Shown: piece by piece, positions 45,749 through 54,582 of the stretch | How positions within the stretch are numbered: the first letter of the stretch is position 1 | How the letters are laid out: every line of letters begins with the position of its first letter | From: Thelonectria olida | Lineage: Eukaryota; Ascomycota; Sordariomycetes; Hypocreales; Nectriaceae | Assembly (NCBI GenBank): GCA_020736575.1 | Contig: JAGPYM010000077.1 | Span: 25,927-89,926, forward strand | Length of the DNA stretch: 64,000 bases | Reading direction: 5' to 3' | Position numbers and translations under genes: made by a program | The notes under the pieces: generated by a model | Told to the model about the DNA's origin: nothing | Databases searched by the model: none | What the model saw: the letters and a program-made list of their open reading frames with translations, nothing else

Positions 45749-46070
45749 TTGATTACGTAACAACCAATGAATGAACGGGAGCCAATGAATGAAATTTATT
45801 ACGCCCGGGAGGACCAAGCCTCATAGGGCCATGACGCTAACCTATTTTCAGTTCCAACGATTGATCGAGATCACCCAGAAGCCCCACATTCTTCCTCGTC
45901 CACTGATTGGTCTCGCCTCGCTTGACTCTGATGTGACAGGCCTGCTTGAAGGCCAATTTCTCCAAGTGTTCAGCATCCTATCTTCAGCAGCTGAAGCATG
46001 GTCTGCCAACTTGAGGCTGTTTGATGTTAGTATCGCCAGATTTGGCCGCTAAATGTGGTTAGTTAGTAGG

Positions 46071-49000
46071 TTATACAGTCTGGTTTGCATCAAGTCTCCT
46101 CGTGTCCATGGCGAACTTAATCGCCGCCCGCACCGCCTGTAGGTTAGGTGTCCATTTAGGTCCATCCGATGCTGCCTTTCCGCCCAAAAAGAACGAGAGG
46201 TTTCCCATCATTGTTTGTCCAACTTGTCGCATGCCTTCTCGCTGTGTGTCCCATTTCGTACACCGGAATAGAAAATGTTCCATCGTTTCTGCTGCTTGTC
46301 CACAGGTGCACATGTCCGATTCTGCTGCTCCAATCCTGTGCAGGTAGCTGTTGATCCTAGCCATCCCCGTGCGGAGCTGGGAGAGCATGTCTGCTTCGCG
46401 TCTCTTCAGTCCATCATACAGGGAGCGTGTGTGTGTACCTGGTAACGCTTTGTCGATTCGCTTCGCGTACTTTCCGACCCCATCGGGCAGGGTCTTCTGC
46501 TGCTGTTGCTGTGCGATCGCTAGTCTCATCCGTGTGGAACGCGCTTGGTATGTTGGTTTCTCCGGTCTCTGTCTTCCTCGTGCGGCTCTTCGCGCTTCCG
46601 TCTTTGCCTCGCTGCCCATTGGGAAGTCCTGATCTCCGGCTGGTACCCACAGCATTTTGACGATGTTGCCACTCTTCTGGAGTCGTTCGGCATGCCTATG
46701 GATCTCCTGGACGGTACATTGTCCCGACTGCTGTTGCGGCCGCGCGATCACTTGCAGTGCTGATCGGCTGCTCGTCATAACAGTCAACTGTCGATGTTGA
46801 AGTCCATCCGGCATGCATCTCAGCGCCGTCGCTATAGCTTCCAGCTCTGCCGTGTACACGTTCTGGTCGTCTCTGGAACCGATCATAATCGAGTACCTGG
46901 CCACCACCTCGCCCGGTCTGTTGCTCAGAGTATCACGGACGATGCCGCTCATGCCTACCCTTCCTGCCTTCTCAGAGGCACTGGTTGCCACCAGGATGCC
47001 CTCCATCCTGTTGGCGGTTTCTGTCGCCATATCTCGGTCGAGGTCGTACCCGATGGGCAGGCGGCTGTGCCATGGTGGTAGTGTGTATGCCTGGATTGTT
47101 TCCATTCGTTCAGCTGCGTTCCCTCCTTGTGCCAGCGCGAGTTTCTTCATCGGAGACAAGTATCTCCGGCTGCTTGACATCTTGAGACCCGCGAGTGGGT
47201 GCGTCTTTGGTAGGGTGTGCAGGTTGATCCAGAGCCTAGTGCCGGCTCGGGCATGCCGTTCCCTTATCATGGGGATGCTTGCCTCTGCTTCTAACACCGC
47301 CGTTGCTGCCGTTCGGAAGGCGCCGGTGATCGCTTGCGCCCCTACTTTCTGTGCTCTGTTCAGCCAACTCAGTTCTCTTATCCCGCACGCATGCGCCCAC
47401 ACGGTGGAGGCGTAGTCCATGGTTGGTGCCACTGTAGCCGTGAAGAGCTGCCTTGCTGTCCGAGGTGATAGCATCTTGAGCCTCCTCAGGCACATGGCGG
47501 CCGCCAAGCCCTTGGCTGCTGCTCTGGCCATGTGTTCCTTGTACCGTAGCTTCGCATCCATCACCACTCCCAGGATCTTGGCGCTTGGTGTCGGTCTGAC
47601 CTCTCTTCCTTTGATCACGAATGGCGTGTCGCTGGTGCGCTCGGCATTGCGCGTGAAGTGTATGATGGTTGTCTTGTCGCCTTCGAATGTTGCACCGCTC
47701 CGTCTTTCCCATTCCAGTGCCTTGTCTATGATGGCTTGAATGCCCGCTCTGTTTGTCTCCGCCGTTGGCCCCGTCACCCAGGCCGAGTAGTCGTCGACGA
47801 ATGCCATCGAGCCGCCCGTTGAGTTGATCCTACTCTGTACCAGATCCGCGTTGAAAAACAGGAACAGCACCAGCGACAGCGGCGACCCCTGCGGAAGGCC
47901 CGCTTGGGGTAGCGGCTGTCGCTCCGACGTGTAGTCGTTCACTACGATGCTCGCTGTGCGATTTGAGCAGAAAGCATCGATCCATTTGACTAGCCACCGT
48001 GGTATGCCTCTGGCCTCCAGTCTTTGCAGAAGTCGATCCTTGAATACGCCGTTGTATGCGCCTTTCACATCGAAGCTGATCAGACTAACCACCTTGCGGT
48101 TTCTCCACGCCCTGTAGATCTGTTCCTGCAGGAGCAGCAGTGCCTGTTCCGTCGACCTCCGTTTTCTTGCTCCAAAGTGGTTTGTGGGTAGGAGTCCGAA
48201 CGTCTCGACGGCGTACGAAATCCTGTCCGCCACGACGGCCTCGAGAATCTTACCCAGCGTCGGCAGTAGTGAGATGGGTCGCCATGTCTTGGCGATCGCG
48301 TAGTCGCCCTTGTCTGGTTTCTTGAGCGGGATGATCTTGGCGCTTCTCCACTGGTCCGGCAGTACTCCATCTATCAATGACGTTCGGAATAAGTGTAATA
48401 CCCGGTCTTGGACCACTGGCCAAAGTTGTTTCCATACCATCGCCGGTAAGCCGTCTTCCCCGGGTGCTTTCCATGCTTTGGCCTCCATGACTTTCTGCTC
48501 CACCTCGTCCAGGGTTATGTTCGGCATGTCCACCTCCATCCGGCGGGGACGGGTCCCTTCATCTTCGATGACGGCCGGCAGTGGTGGGAAGAAAGCGCTA
48601 AGCAGCTCCTCTGCCTGCTCTGCCTTGTCCTTTGTCTTTGTTCCATCCGGCCTCTTGAGCGGTGGGATCTTGTCGCTCATGGCATCGCCTCCGGGCTTGA
48701 GGTATCTTGCCGACTGCCAAATACTGGCTCCGTCCGCGAGAAAGTCATCCCAGTGTGCCTTCTTCTGTTTCCTGATCGCGTCATGGTATTCTTTGCCTGC
48801 TTCTTTGGCTCTCTTTTCCAGATCTGGTGACCGTTGACCTCTTCGACGTCGTGATCTCGCCTGGTTCCTCCAGTACGTGTACGCCCGTCGAAGCCGGGTT
48901 AGGTCTGTTGTCCACCACCGCCTCGCGTACGGGGATGGCTTTGCTAGTGGCACGAGCTTGTCGGTTGCTTCGAGCACAACTCCCATGAGCATGTCCGTTT

Positions 49001-49853
49001 GGGTCTGCACGTCTTCATCCCATGGCAGCCATCGAAGCCTTTCCTCCACTCTTTCTCTGATCGCTGTCCACGGTGCATTCTTGAACAGTCGTCGTTCGCT
49101 GGCCCTCCTTTCTGGCACGCTGAGGTCGAACTCGGTTCGGATTGCTCTGTGGTCTGAACCATGTTCCGTTGGGTGGATCCCGCATGCTACCATCTCCTCA
49201 GCCAACTCGGCCGACGCCAGTATCAAGTCTATCGTACTTGAGTGCTCCGAGTTCTCCCACGTCTTCGTTCCCCGGGGGAGAAGGCTGAGCAAGCTGTGCT
49301 CCTCCATGAGACTGATAATCGGCTCTGCCTCGCCTTGTCTCCTGCCTGTCACGTCTTCTCCTCCCCATAGGTGGTCGTGGCGATTGAAGTCGCCCGCTAG
49401 TATCACATCCGTTCTTCTCCCTGTTGCGTTGCGGAATGTCGTCACTTGGGTATGCAGCGTCTCCATTGTGGCAAGCAGCATCTCCTCGTTTTTCCCCTCC
49501 ACATACACCGAGATCACCAGCACATCCCTATCGGGGAATCGCAGCACCGCCCCCGTTAGGTCTGCTGATGGTATTGGGATCTGTTCCGCCTCTATGTCTC
49601 GTCGAATCCATAGCATGCTACGGATTGGCCACTGCGCATCATGCGTCTGCGTCGGTATCATCTTGGTCCAGTTGCTATGGCTATTCGGTGTCGTCACCAC
49701 CGCACCTTCAATGGTTCGTGCGTATGGTTCGGCAACAGCCAGCACTGCGTACTGCTGAAGGTCCTGGTCGTTCATCATGCTTAGTTGGACCACATCTCTC
49801 TTTCGTACGTTGAGTTGGAATATTTGCAGTTTAGTATGCACCGCCCTGTCCAT
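46071..49853 (-). CDS. LINE-3 ORF2: endonuclease, reverse transcriptase and degenerate RNase H
   Basis: About 1,260 residues from the ATG at 49853-49851 (MDRAVHTKLQIFQLNVRKRD). The endonuclease has QLNVRKRD, AEPYART, GDFNRHDHLWGG and GSDHRAI. The reverse transcriptase has [23 protein letters not shown] and FVDD. The RNase H-like region keeps YTAELEAIATAL but has LVATSAS and MTSSRSAL where catalytic Asp residues normally stand. It ends with CTCGQAAETMEHFLFRC. No stops. The start codon lies 23 nt inside ORF1. The overall arrangement closely follows LINE-2. Confidence 0.92.
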   Translation of the reverse strand: MDRAVHTKLQIFQLNVRKRDVVQLSMMNDQDLQQYAVLAVAEPYARTIEGAVVTTPNSHSNWTKMIPTQTHDAQWPIRSMLWIRRDIEAEQIPIPSADLTGAVLRFPDRDVLVISVYVEGKNEEMLLATMETLHTQVTTFRNATGRRTDVILAGDFNRHDHLWGGEDVTGRRQGEAEPIISLMEEHSLLSLLPRGTKTWENSEHSSTIDLILASAELAEEMVACGIHPTEHGSDHRAIRTEFDLSVPERRASERRLFKNAPWTAIRERVEERLRWLPWDEDVQTQTDMLMGVVLEATDKLVPLAKPSPYARRWWTTDLTRLRRAYTYWRNQARSRRRRGQRSPDLEKRAKEAGKEYHDAIRKQKKAHWDDFLADGASIWQSARYLKPGGDAMSDKIPPLKRPDGTKTKDKAEQAEELLSAFFPPLPAVIEDEGTRPRRMEVDMPNITLDEVEQKVMEAKAWKAPGEDGLPAMVWKQLWPVVQDRVLHLFRTSLIDGVLPDQWRSAKIIPLKKPDKGDYAIAKTWRPISLLPTLGKILEAVVADRISYAVETFGLLPTNHFGARKRRSTEQALLLLQEQIYRAWRNRKVVSLISFDVKGAYNGVFKDRLLQRLEARGIPRWLVKWIDAFCSNRTASIVVNDYTSERQPLPQAGLPQGSPLSLVLFLFFNADLVQSRINSTGGSMAFVDDYSAWVTGPTAETNRAGIQAIIDKALEWERRSGATFEGDKTTIIHFTRNAERTSDTPFVIKGREVRPTPSAKILGVVMDAKLRYKEHMARAAAKGLAAAMCLRRLKMLSPRTARQLFTATVAPTMDYASTVWAHACGIRELSWLNRAQKVGAQAITGAFRTAATAVLEAEASIPMIRERHARAGTRLWINLHTLPKTHPLAGLKMSSSRRYLSPMKKLALAQGGNAAERMETIQAYTLPPWHSRLPIGYDLDRDMATETANRMEGILVATSASEKAGRVGMSGIVRDTLSNRPGEVVARYSIMIGSRDDQNVYTAELEAIATALRCMPDGLQHRQLTVMTSSRSALQVIARPQQQSGQCTVQEIHRHAERLQKSGNIVKMLWVPAGDQDFPMGSEAKTEARRAARGRQRPEKPTYQARSTRMRLAIAQQQQQKTLPDGVGKYAKRIDKALPGTHTRSLYDGLKRREADMLSQLRTGMARINSYLHRIGAAESDMCTCGQAAETMEHFLFRCTKWDTQREGMRQVGQTMMGNLSFFLGGKAASDGPKWTPNLQAVRAAIKFAMDTRRLDANQTV

Positions 49854-51297
49854 TCCGTGCCCGGCAGTTTCGGCTGAACGCTTCGTGCGGCCCTCCGCAG
49901 GTAGCACATGATGGCTCTGTTACTTGGCATTGCCTGTGCTGGTGTCCTTGCTGCGCACACCTTCCGCATACCTGTTCTTTCTTGCATGCGAATGCTTTGT
50001 GGCCAATGTTCCAGCACTTGTAGCACTGAACTGGTCCTTGACGCCGCTCAAAGACGTTGGTGTTGGCCGACTCCCCGGCCAGGTGAAAGTATCCCTCCTC
50101 GAGGAGTCGCTTCGCATCGTTTCCTTTCGTCACGTAGATCACCATTGACCCGTACGTCTTTCCGTTCTCCCTATCGCTGAGCCAGTGGATCTTGGTGATC
50201 GTCACCTCGTTCTCCCTGCCCAGTGCCTCGACCGCTCCTGGCAGTATATTGCCGTCCGAGTCCAGTACTGCCGTACGGTTCGCACCGTCTACCTTGACCG
50301 GGTAGAGTTGGTCCCTGAGTACTCTCGCACCCTTGACCGCCGTCCTCTCGGCTGTCTCCTTGACGAGCTGCATCTCCGCCTCATCTCTACAGATCACCTT
50401 GATGCGGTCTGTGTTCCTCGCGTCCTTCACCACGGCTGCGCACCTCCAGTCCTGTCGGTCCTCCTTCTTTCGCATCTCCTCCTCGATGGCCTGACGGATT
50501 CCTCCCACTTGTGCCTTGCCCTTCTCCTCCTCGTTGACGCGCGATGTGTCGATAGTACAGAAGAGAGTATCGGTGAACGCGGACGGTGTTGTTCGCATAG
50601 ACGATAGGCTTCGGACGTTGCCTGGTTGGCTTGTCGGGGGAGTACGCGCGACGTCTACATACGATGGCTGAGGGCTCGTCTGGGCACTATTGGCCGCAAT
50701 GCTTTGGGCCACCATGTCCAACTGTTCTCGCAGTTGTTTCAACTCTTCCGTGGTGTGTTCTTGCGCCTGTCTAAGTTGCTCGTTTGTTCCTCGCATCGCC
50801 TTTAGTTCCTCGGCGGTCTGTTCATGCATACGTCTAGTTTCTTCAGCCGTCTTCCGGTCCTCGGCTGCCTCAGCCCTGACCGTCTGTATCTCCTGTTGGA
50901 GTCGTTGAATCATTTCCAGCTGGTCGCTCACCATCTTCGTCGCCGATCCCTGGTTCTCCAGCAACGCATCCCAGAGCCTCTGCAACATCTTCTTCTGTTC
51001 GGTCATTATATGGGTCGACGTTTCCTGGAGCATTGTCCGGAGCATCGTCTGGATTAGCGATTCGTTGCCGCTCACCGCGCTCTCCATGGCCTGTGATCCC
51101 TCGACCACATTGCCACGACCGTTGTCACCTGCTGCCATTTGCCCTGCGCCAACATTCTTTGACGTTCCGGCCTTGCTTGCGGCTGCCTGCACACTTTTCT
51201 GAGCCTTCGCGGTCGGTTTCACTGGTCTCGACGAGCGACGCGTCGCGGCCACCGAATCCCCACCCTCGACAAGGATCTCCTCGACGGTCGCGTCCAT
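49831..51297 (-). CDS. LINE-3 ORF1: gag-like zinc-knuckle protein (488 aa)
   Basis: Starts at the ATG at 51297-51295 (MDATVEEILVEGGDSV), directly downstream of the 9-bp array in the RNA. A long coiled coil spans about residues 130-215 (LQQEIQTVRAEAAEDRKTAE onward). The central domain (YPVKVDGANRTAVLDSDGN, KIHWLSDRENGKTYGSMV) matches LINE-2 ORF1. The C-terminal knuckles are CYKCWNIGHKAFAC, CGRCAQQGHQHRQC and [15 protein letters not shown]. It ends with a TAA that overlaps ORF2. Uninterrupted. Confidence 0.9.
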   Translation of the reverse strand: MDATVEEILVEGGDSVAATRRSSRPVKPTAKAQKSVQAAASKAGTSKNVGAGQMAAGDNGRGNVVEGSQAMESAVSGNESLIQTMLRTMLQETSTHIMTEQKKMLQRLWDALLENQGSATKMVSDQLEMIQRLQQEIQTVRAEAAEDRKTAEETRRMHEQTAEELKAMRGTNEQLRQAQEHTTEELKQLREQLDMVAQSIAANSAQTSPQPSYVDVARTPPTSQPGNVRSLSSMRTTPSAFTDTLFCTIDTSRVNEEEKGKAQVGGIRQAIEEEMRKKEDRQDWRCAAVVKDARNTDRIKVICRDEAEMQLVKETAERTAVKGARVLRDQLYPVKVDGANRTAVLDSDGNILPGAVEALGRENEVTITKIHWLSDRENGKTYGSMVIYVTKGNDAKRLLEEGYFHLAGESANTNVFERRQGPVQCYKCWNIGHKAFACKKEQVCGRCAQQGHQHRQCQVTEPSCATCGGPHEAFSRNCRARNGQGGAY

Positions 51298-51341
51298 CTC
51301 ACGATCCCCCGCTCACGGCAGCGCCGGCCTCTTCTTTCGCC

Positions 51342-51665
51342 TGTAAAGAGTGTAAAGAGTGTAAAGAGTGTAAAGAGTGTAAAGAGTGTAAAGAGTGTAA
51401 AGAGTGTAAAGAGTGTAAAGAGTGTAAAGAGTGTAAAGAGTGTAAAGAGTGTAAAGAGTGTAAAGAGTGTAAAGAGTGTAAAGAGTGTAAAGAGTGTAAA
51501 GAGTGTAAAGAGTGTAAAGAGTGTAAAGAGTGTAAAGAGTGTAAAGAGTGTAAAGAGTGTAAAGAGTGTAAAGAGTGTAAAGAGTGTAAAGAGTGTAAAG
51601 AGTGTAAAGAGTGTAAAGAGTGTAAAGAGTGTAAAGAGTGTAAAGAGTGTAAAGAGTGTAAAGAG
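51342..51665. repeat. Perfect 36 x 9-bp array (TGTAAAGAG) in the LINE-3 5' UTR
   Basis: 324 bp of uninterrupted TGTAAAGAG units on the plus strand (CTCTTTACA in the element's sense strand), starting 45 bp upstream of the ORF1 ATG. The unit contains no stop in any frame on either strand, which creates long repetitive frames (CKE, TLF, HSL) that are not genes. Copies appear identical, which implies recent expansion. Confidence 0.95.
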
Positions 51666-51910
51666 TGTATTGATGGGCGAACTGCCAGCGCGTCTTGCAC
51701 GCGCTGATCGGGGCGCCATTTTGGGGGCTTAGTCAGAAAACGCGCCCGGGCGCCAATTTTAAAATGGCGCCCAGGCGCCAGTGTATCAGTCGCCACCGTG
51801 GATGGATTGATTACATAACAACAGGTCTCGTGGATTGACGTTGACGTGGATTGAAGTCAATATATTGATCAATACCGTGGAAGTCGTGGATTGATTCCCT
51901 ACCCTGCCTC

Positions 51911-52857
51911 TACTCCCATATCGGATGGATGGTCTTTGAGCAGAACCCCAAGCGCCAGGGCCGAACCGACATCACTGACCTTAACGAGGACCCCATCGTT
52001 GTCTGGCAGCACCGCAACTATCTCAAGTGCGTCATCTTCATGGCATTTGTCCTGCCTACCATCGTCGCTGGTTTCGGTTGGAGCGACTGGCTCGGGGGTT
52101 TCGTCTACGCCGGTATCCTCCGAATCTGCTTCCTCCAGCAGGCCACTTTCTGCGTCAACTCCCTCGCCCACTGGCTCGGTGACCAGCCCTTCGACGACTG
52201 AAACTCGCCCCGTGACCACGTCATTACCGCTCTAGTCACCCTCGGTGAGGGCTACCACAACTTTCACCACGAGCTTCCCTCGGACTACCGAAACGCCATC
52301 GAGTGGTACCAGTATGACCCCACCAAATGGTCCATCTGGATCTGGAAGCAGCTTGGCCTTGCCTACGACCTGAAGCAATTCCGCCAGAATGAGATTGAGA
52401 AGGGTCGTGTCCAGCAGATGCAGAAGAAGCTCGGCCAGAAGCGTGCCACCCTCGACTGGGGTATTCCCCTGGAGCAGCTCCCTGTTGTCCACTGGGACGA
52501 CTTCGTGGCCGACTCCAAGAACGGAAAGGCCCTCGTTGCCATTGCCGGTGTCATCCACGATGTGTCCGACTTCATCAAGGACCACCCCGGTGGCAAGGCA
52601 CTCATCTTCTCCGCTATTGGCAAGGATGCCACCGCCGTTGAAGACGGCGGTGTCTACAACCACTCCAACGCCGCCCACAACCTCCTGTCGACTATGCGTG
52701 TGGGTGTCCTTCGCGGCGGCTGTGAGGTCGAGATCTGGAAGCGTGCCTAGTTCGAGAACGAGGGCGTAACCTACTTGAGCAACTCAGCCCGCCAACACAT
52801 CGTCTAAGCTGGTGCCTAGGCCACCTAGGTCACCCAGCCCGTGGTCAGAGCCGCACA
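51911..52857 (+). pseudogene. 5'-truncated delta-9 (stearoyl-CoA) desaturase pseudogene
   Basis: Starts abruptly at [17 protein letters not shown], so the first two His boxes are missing. The following membrane segments ([38 protein letters not shown]) and the third His box EGYHNFHHE are present. The cytochrome b5-like C-terminal domain, with its haem-ligand motif HPGGKA, is also present. This is the layout of fungal OLE1-type acyl-CoA desaturases of the endoplasmic reticulum. In-frame stops lie at 52199 (TGA, where DDRNSPRDH is expected), 52748, 52805, 52817 and 52826. The frame is otherwise intact to about 52857. Each stop is explained by one C to T change (CGA to TGA, CAG to TAG, CAA to TAA). 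The 5' break lies about 90 bp from the LINE-3 target site. Confidence 0.88.
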
Positions 52858-53159
52858 GGTGTCCGATAGTTGTCAAGCTTTGATATCTCCCGGAACGTGT
52901 GCTTGATTTGCTCCTGCTGACCAGTCCACTGTCTGTAACTGTCGGTCGCTGTTGGTTCCTGATTTGGCGAGGCTGCTGCTGAGACCGGAGGGTTGGTGAT
53001 GCTGATGATGGTTTGAGGATGCGTTTGAGGTGTCGGCGGCTGTGTTTGTTGTTGCCCCTATCGCTGTTGTTGCGGCTGCTTTTCAGCGGGTGTACTTGTG
53101 CCGTTCCTCTTGGTCTGAGTGTGTTTTTCGAGGAGTGAGGCTGGGGCTTGAGGAGGTTG
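52858..53159. other. Former 3' flank of the desaturase
   Basis: No gene is called. A minus-strand frame here is low-complexity and Gln/Pro-rich (KQPQQQR, QTQPPTPQTHPQ). It might be the part of the gene at 53315 that was cut off by the solo LTR, but there is no direct evidence of continuity. Confidence 0.3.
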
Positions 53160-53314
53160 TGTTGAAATGAGAAGATTTAAGTTTCTTAATTCATACTAAA
53201 TATGCAGTGGGGGAACCACTGTTTATGTACACAGGCACAACCCCTTGTAGAATGTTCCTCCTTCTTCCACACCTTGCCACCGACTTGGCCGCCTCACATT
53301 TGTGATCTCCAACA
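53160..53314 (+). mobile_element. Solo LTR, copy 1 (155 bp)
   Basis: Begins TGTTGAAATGAG and ends GATCTCCAACA (TG...CA with inverted TGTTG/CAACA termini). It is flanked by the 5-bp direct repeat GGTTG (53155-53159 and 53315-53319), the target duplication of LTR retroelements. A diverged copy in opposite orientation lies at 62150-62305. No internal retroelement sequence remains. Confidence 0.8.
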
Positions 53315-53617
53315 GGTTGGAAGCAGAGAGTGGGTTCCGTCATCCTCGGAATATGGCATCTCAGCCCGGAAGACACGAGCATAACCACACGGGCACACTG
53401 GAGCGATGATGTCGTAACCTCTAATATATTCCCGGGAACTCAGGCCATATCCCGAACCAGACCATAATGCCCAGGTATCTCCACGGCGAGATAGAATTTC
53501 TTCTGCGTCTGCTGAATCCCCGTCGAAGTAGTCACGATATCGCGTGGCCGGTAGACGTTTACCGTATTCATAGCAGCGGCCACAAGACCACATTTGAACG
53601 GTATGGATCCCCTTCAT
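53315..53617 (-). pseudogene. Cys-rich gene fragment truncated by the solo LTR
   Basis: The frame starts MKGIHTVQMWSCGRCYEYG and includes CPCGYARVFRAEMPYSEDD before it runs into the LTR after HSLLPT. Paired Cys (CGRC, CPCG) suggest zinc binding. The protein is not recognised, and continuation beyond the LTR is uncertain. Confidence 0.4.
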
Positions 53618-54582
53618 GGGGGGAACTGGTAACCAGATGCGGAATTTCTGCGGCTAGCTATTCAGAGCAGGCACTGACGAATCACCAACTGGCTGTGGTG
53701 GCCAAAACCCTCGTCAATCCTTCCTTCGCCAGTCCACAATGAAACGAGGTAAGACATAATATTAGAGGTCGGTACGGGAGATGGTGGATGAGATATATTC
53801 TCCTCGCCGGATGTTGACTCCCAAGTCCTGATTTCGCCGATATTGGAGGGTTTCTGGGCTTGCGAGAGCGCGAAGTCACCAGAATCGAAGTACTTTCTTC
53901 CCTGCAGTTGATTGCTGGATTAGCTGGATCCATACTAAGTGATAAACAGAGGAGACTAGATGCAGCATGTACACGTCCAACTGATGGTGAAGAAGATCTC
54001 CTTGGGTTGGTCTTTCCATATATCTCTAGAGACGTTCCGCCCTATCGTCAAGTTTCTTGGCATGATAAAGCATTAACCAATTTGAGTATAATAGAGAGCG
54101 ATGGTATACTCTCGCTTCAGAATTCTGGAACTGGGCTGGGCCCAGTAAATAGAAGGGTTGAACTGAATATGATTGGGCTTGCGTTTGTCCTCCATGGGGA
54201 TTAAACACACTTTCGTGGACAGATGCAACCCCCCTGTCCACAGCCACCCTTAGCTCGATCAGCATTTGGCTGCTGATCGATGAAAGTGGATTGTGTGGCT
54301 GTCCAATGGAAGGAGTCGCTCAGCGGGAGTCCAGGTGCATATGCCGCGGATTTGTCACCCTTGCCTCGTGTCTACCCTTGTAAACACCAGCTAAACCCCA
54401 TACGTGGCGCATGTATATCGTCACTGCGGGGCCGGAAACGCAATTGCAAGTGCCAGTACCCGGCCTGCCTTGATTGACTTTTGAAACCAATCAAGATGTC
54501 ACGACAACGCGCTTCCCTTTGCTCGTGAACGAGCTACACCACAACCTTGAGTCCGGTCCTGGTGCCCCCGAGCTGCATCACC
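53618..54582. other. Upstream region of the V-ATPase gene
   Basis: A plus-strand frame at about 53860-54204 (IEVLSSLQLIAGLAGSILSD) has no recognised motif and is probably not a gene. The last 100 bp before 54583 have a pyrimidine- and CA-rich leader typical of a fungal 5' UTR. Confidence 0.4.

Larger units (their letters stand above)
45765..51806 (-). mobile_element. LINE-3: complete two-ORF non-LTR retrotransposon, 6,042 bp
   Basis: Bounded by the 16-bp duplication. In element order, there is a 5' UTR of about 509 bp that includes an inverted repeat (51749-51777) and a 36-copy 9-bp array, then ORF1 (51297-49831), ORF2 (49853-46071) and a 3' UTR of about 306 bp ending CCGGGCGTAATAAATTTCAT plus a short imperfect repeat of CATTCATTGG type. 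The 3' UTR shares CTCCAAGTGTTCAG..TCCTATCT with LINE-2, so the two are sister families. Confidence 0.93.
45749..51822. repeat. 16-bp target-site duplication flanking LINE-3 (one mismatch)
   Basis: TTGATTACGTAACAAC at 45749-45764 and TTGATTACATAACAAC at 51807-51822 directly flank the element. Confidence 0.8.

Noticed and set aside
51342..51665. Possible CRISPR-like array
   Set aside because: The units are 9 bp with no spacers, and the genome is eukaryotic.
51219..51796. Long CKE, TLF and HSL repeat proteins on both strands
   Set aside because: A stop-free 9-bp tandem array opens all frames. No start or conserved flank supports translation, and the array lies in a LINE 5' UTR.
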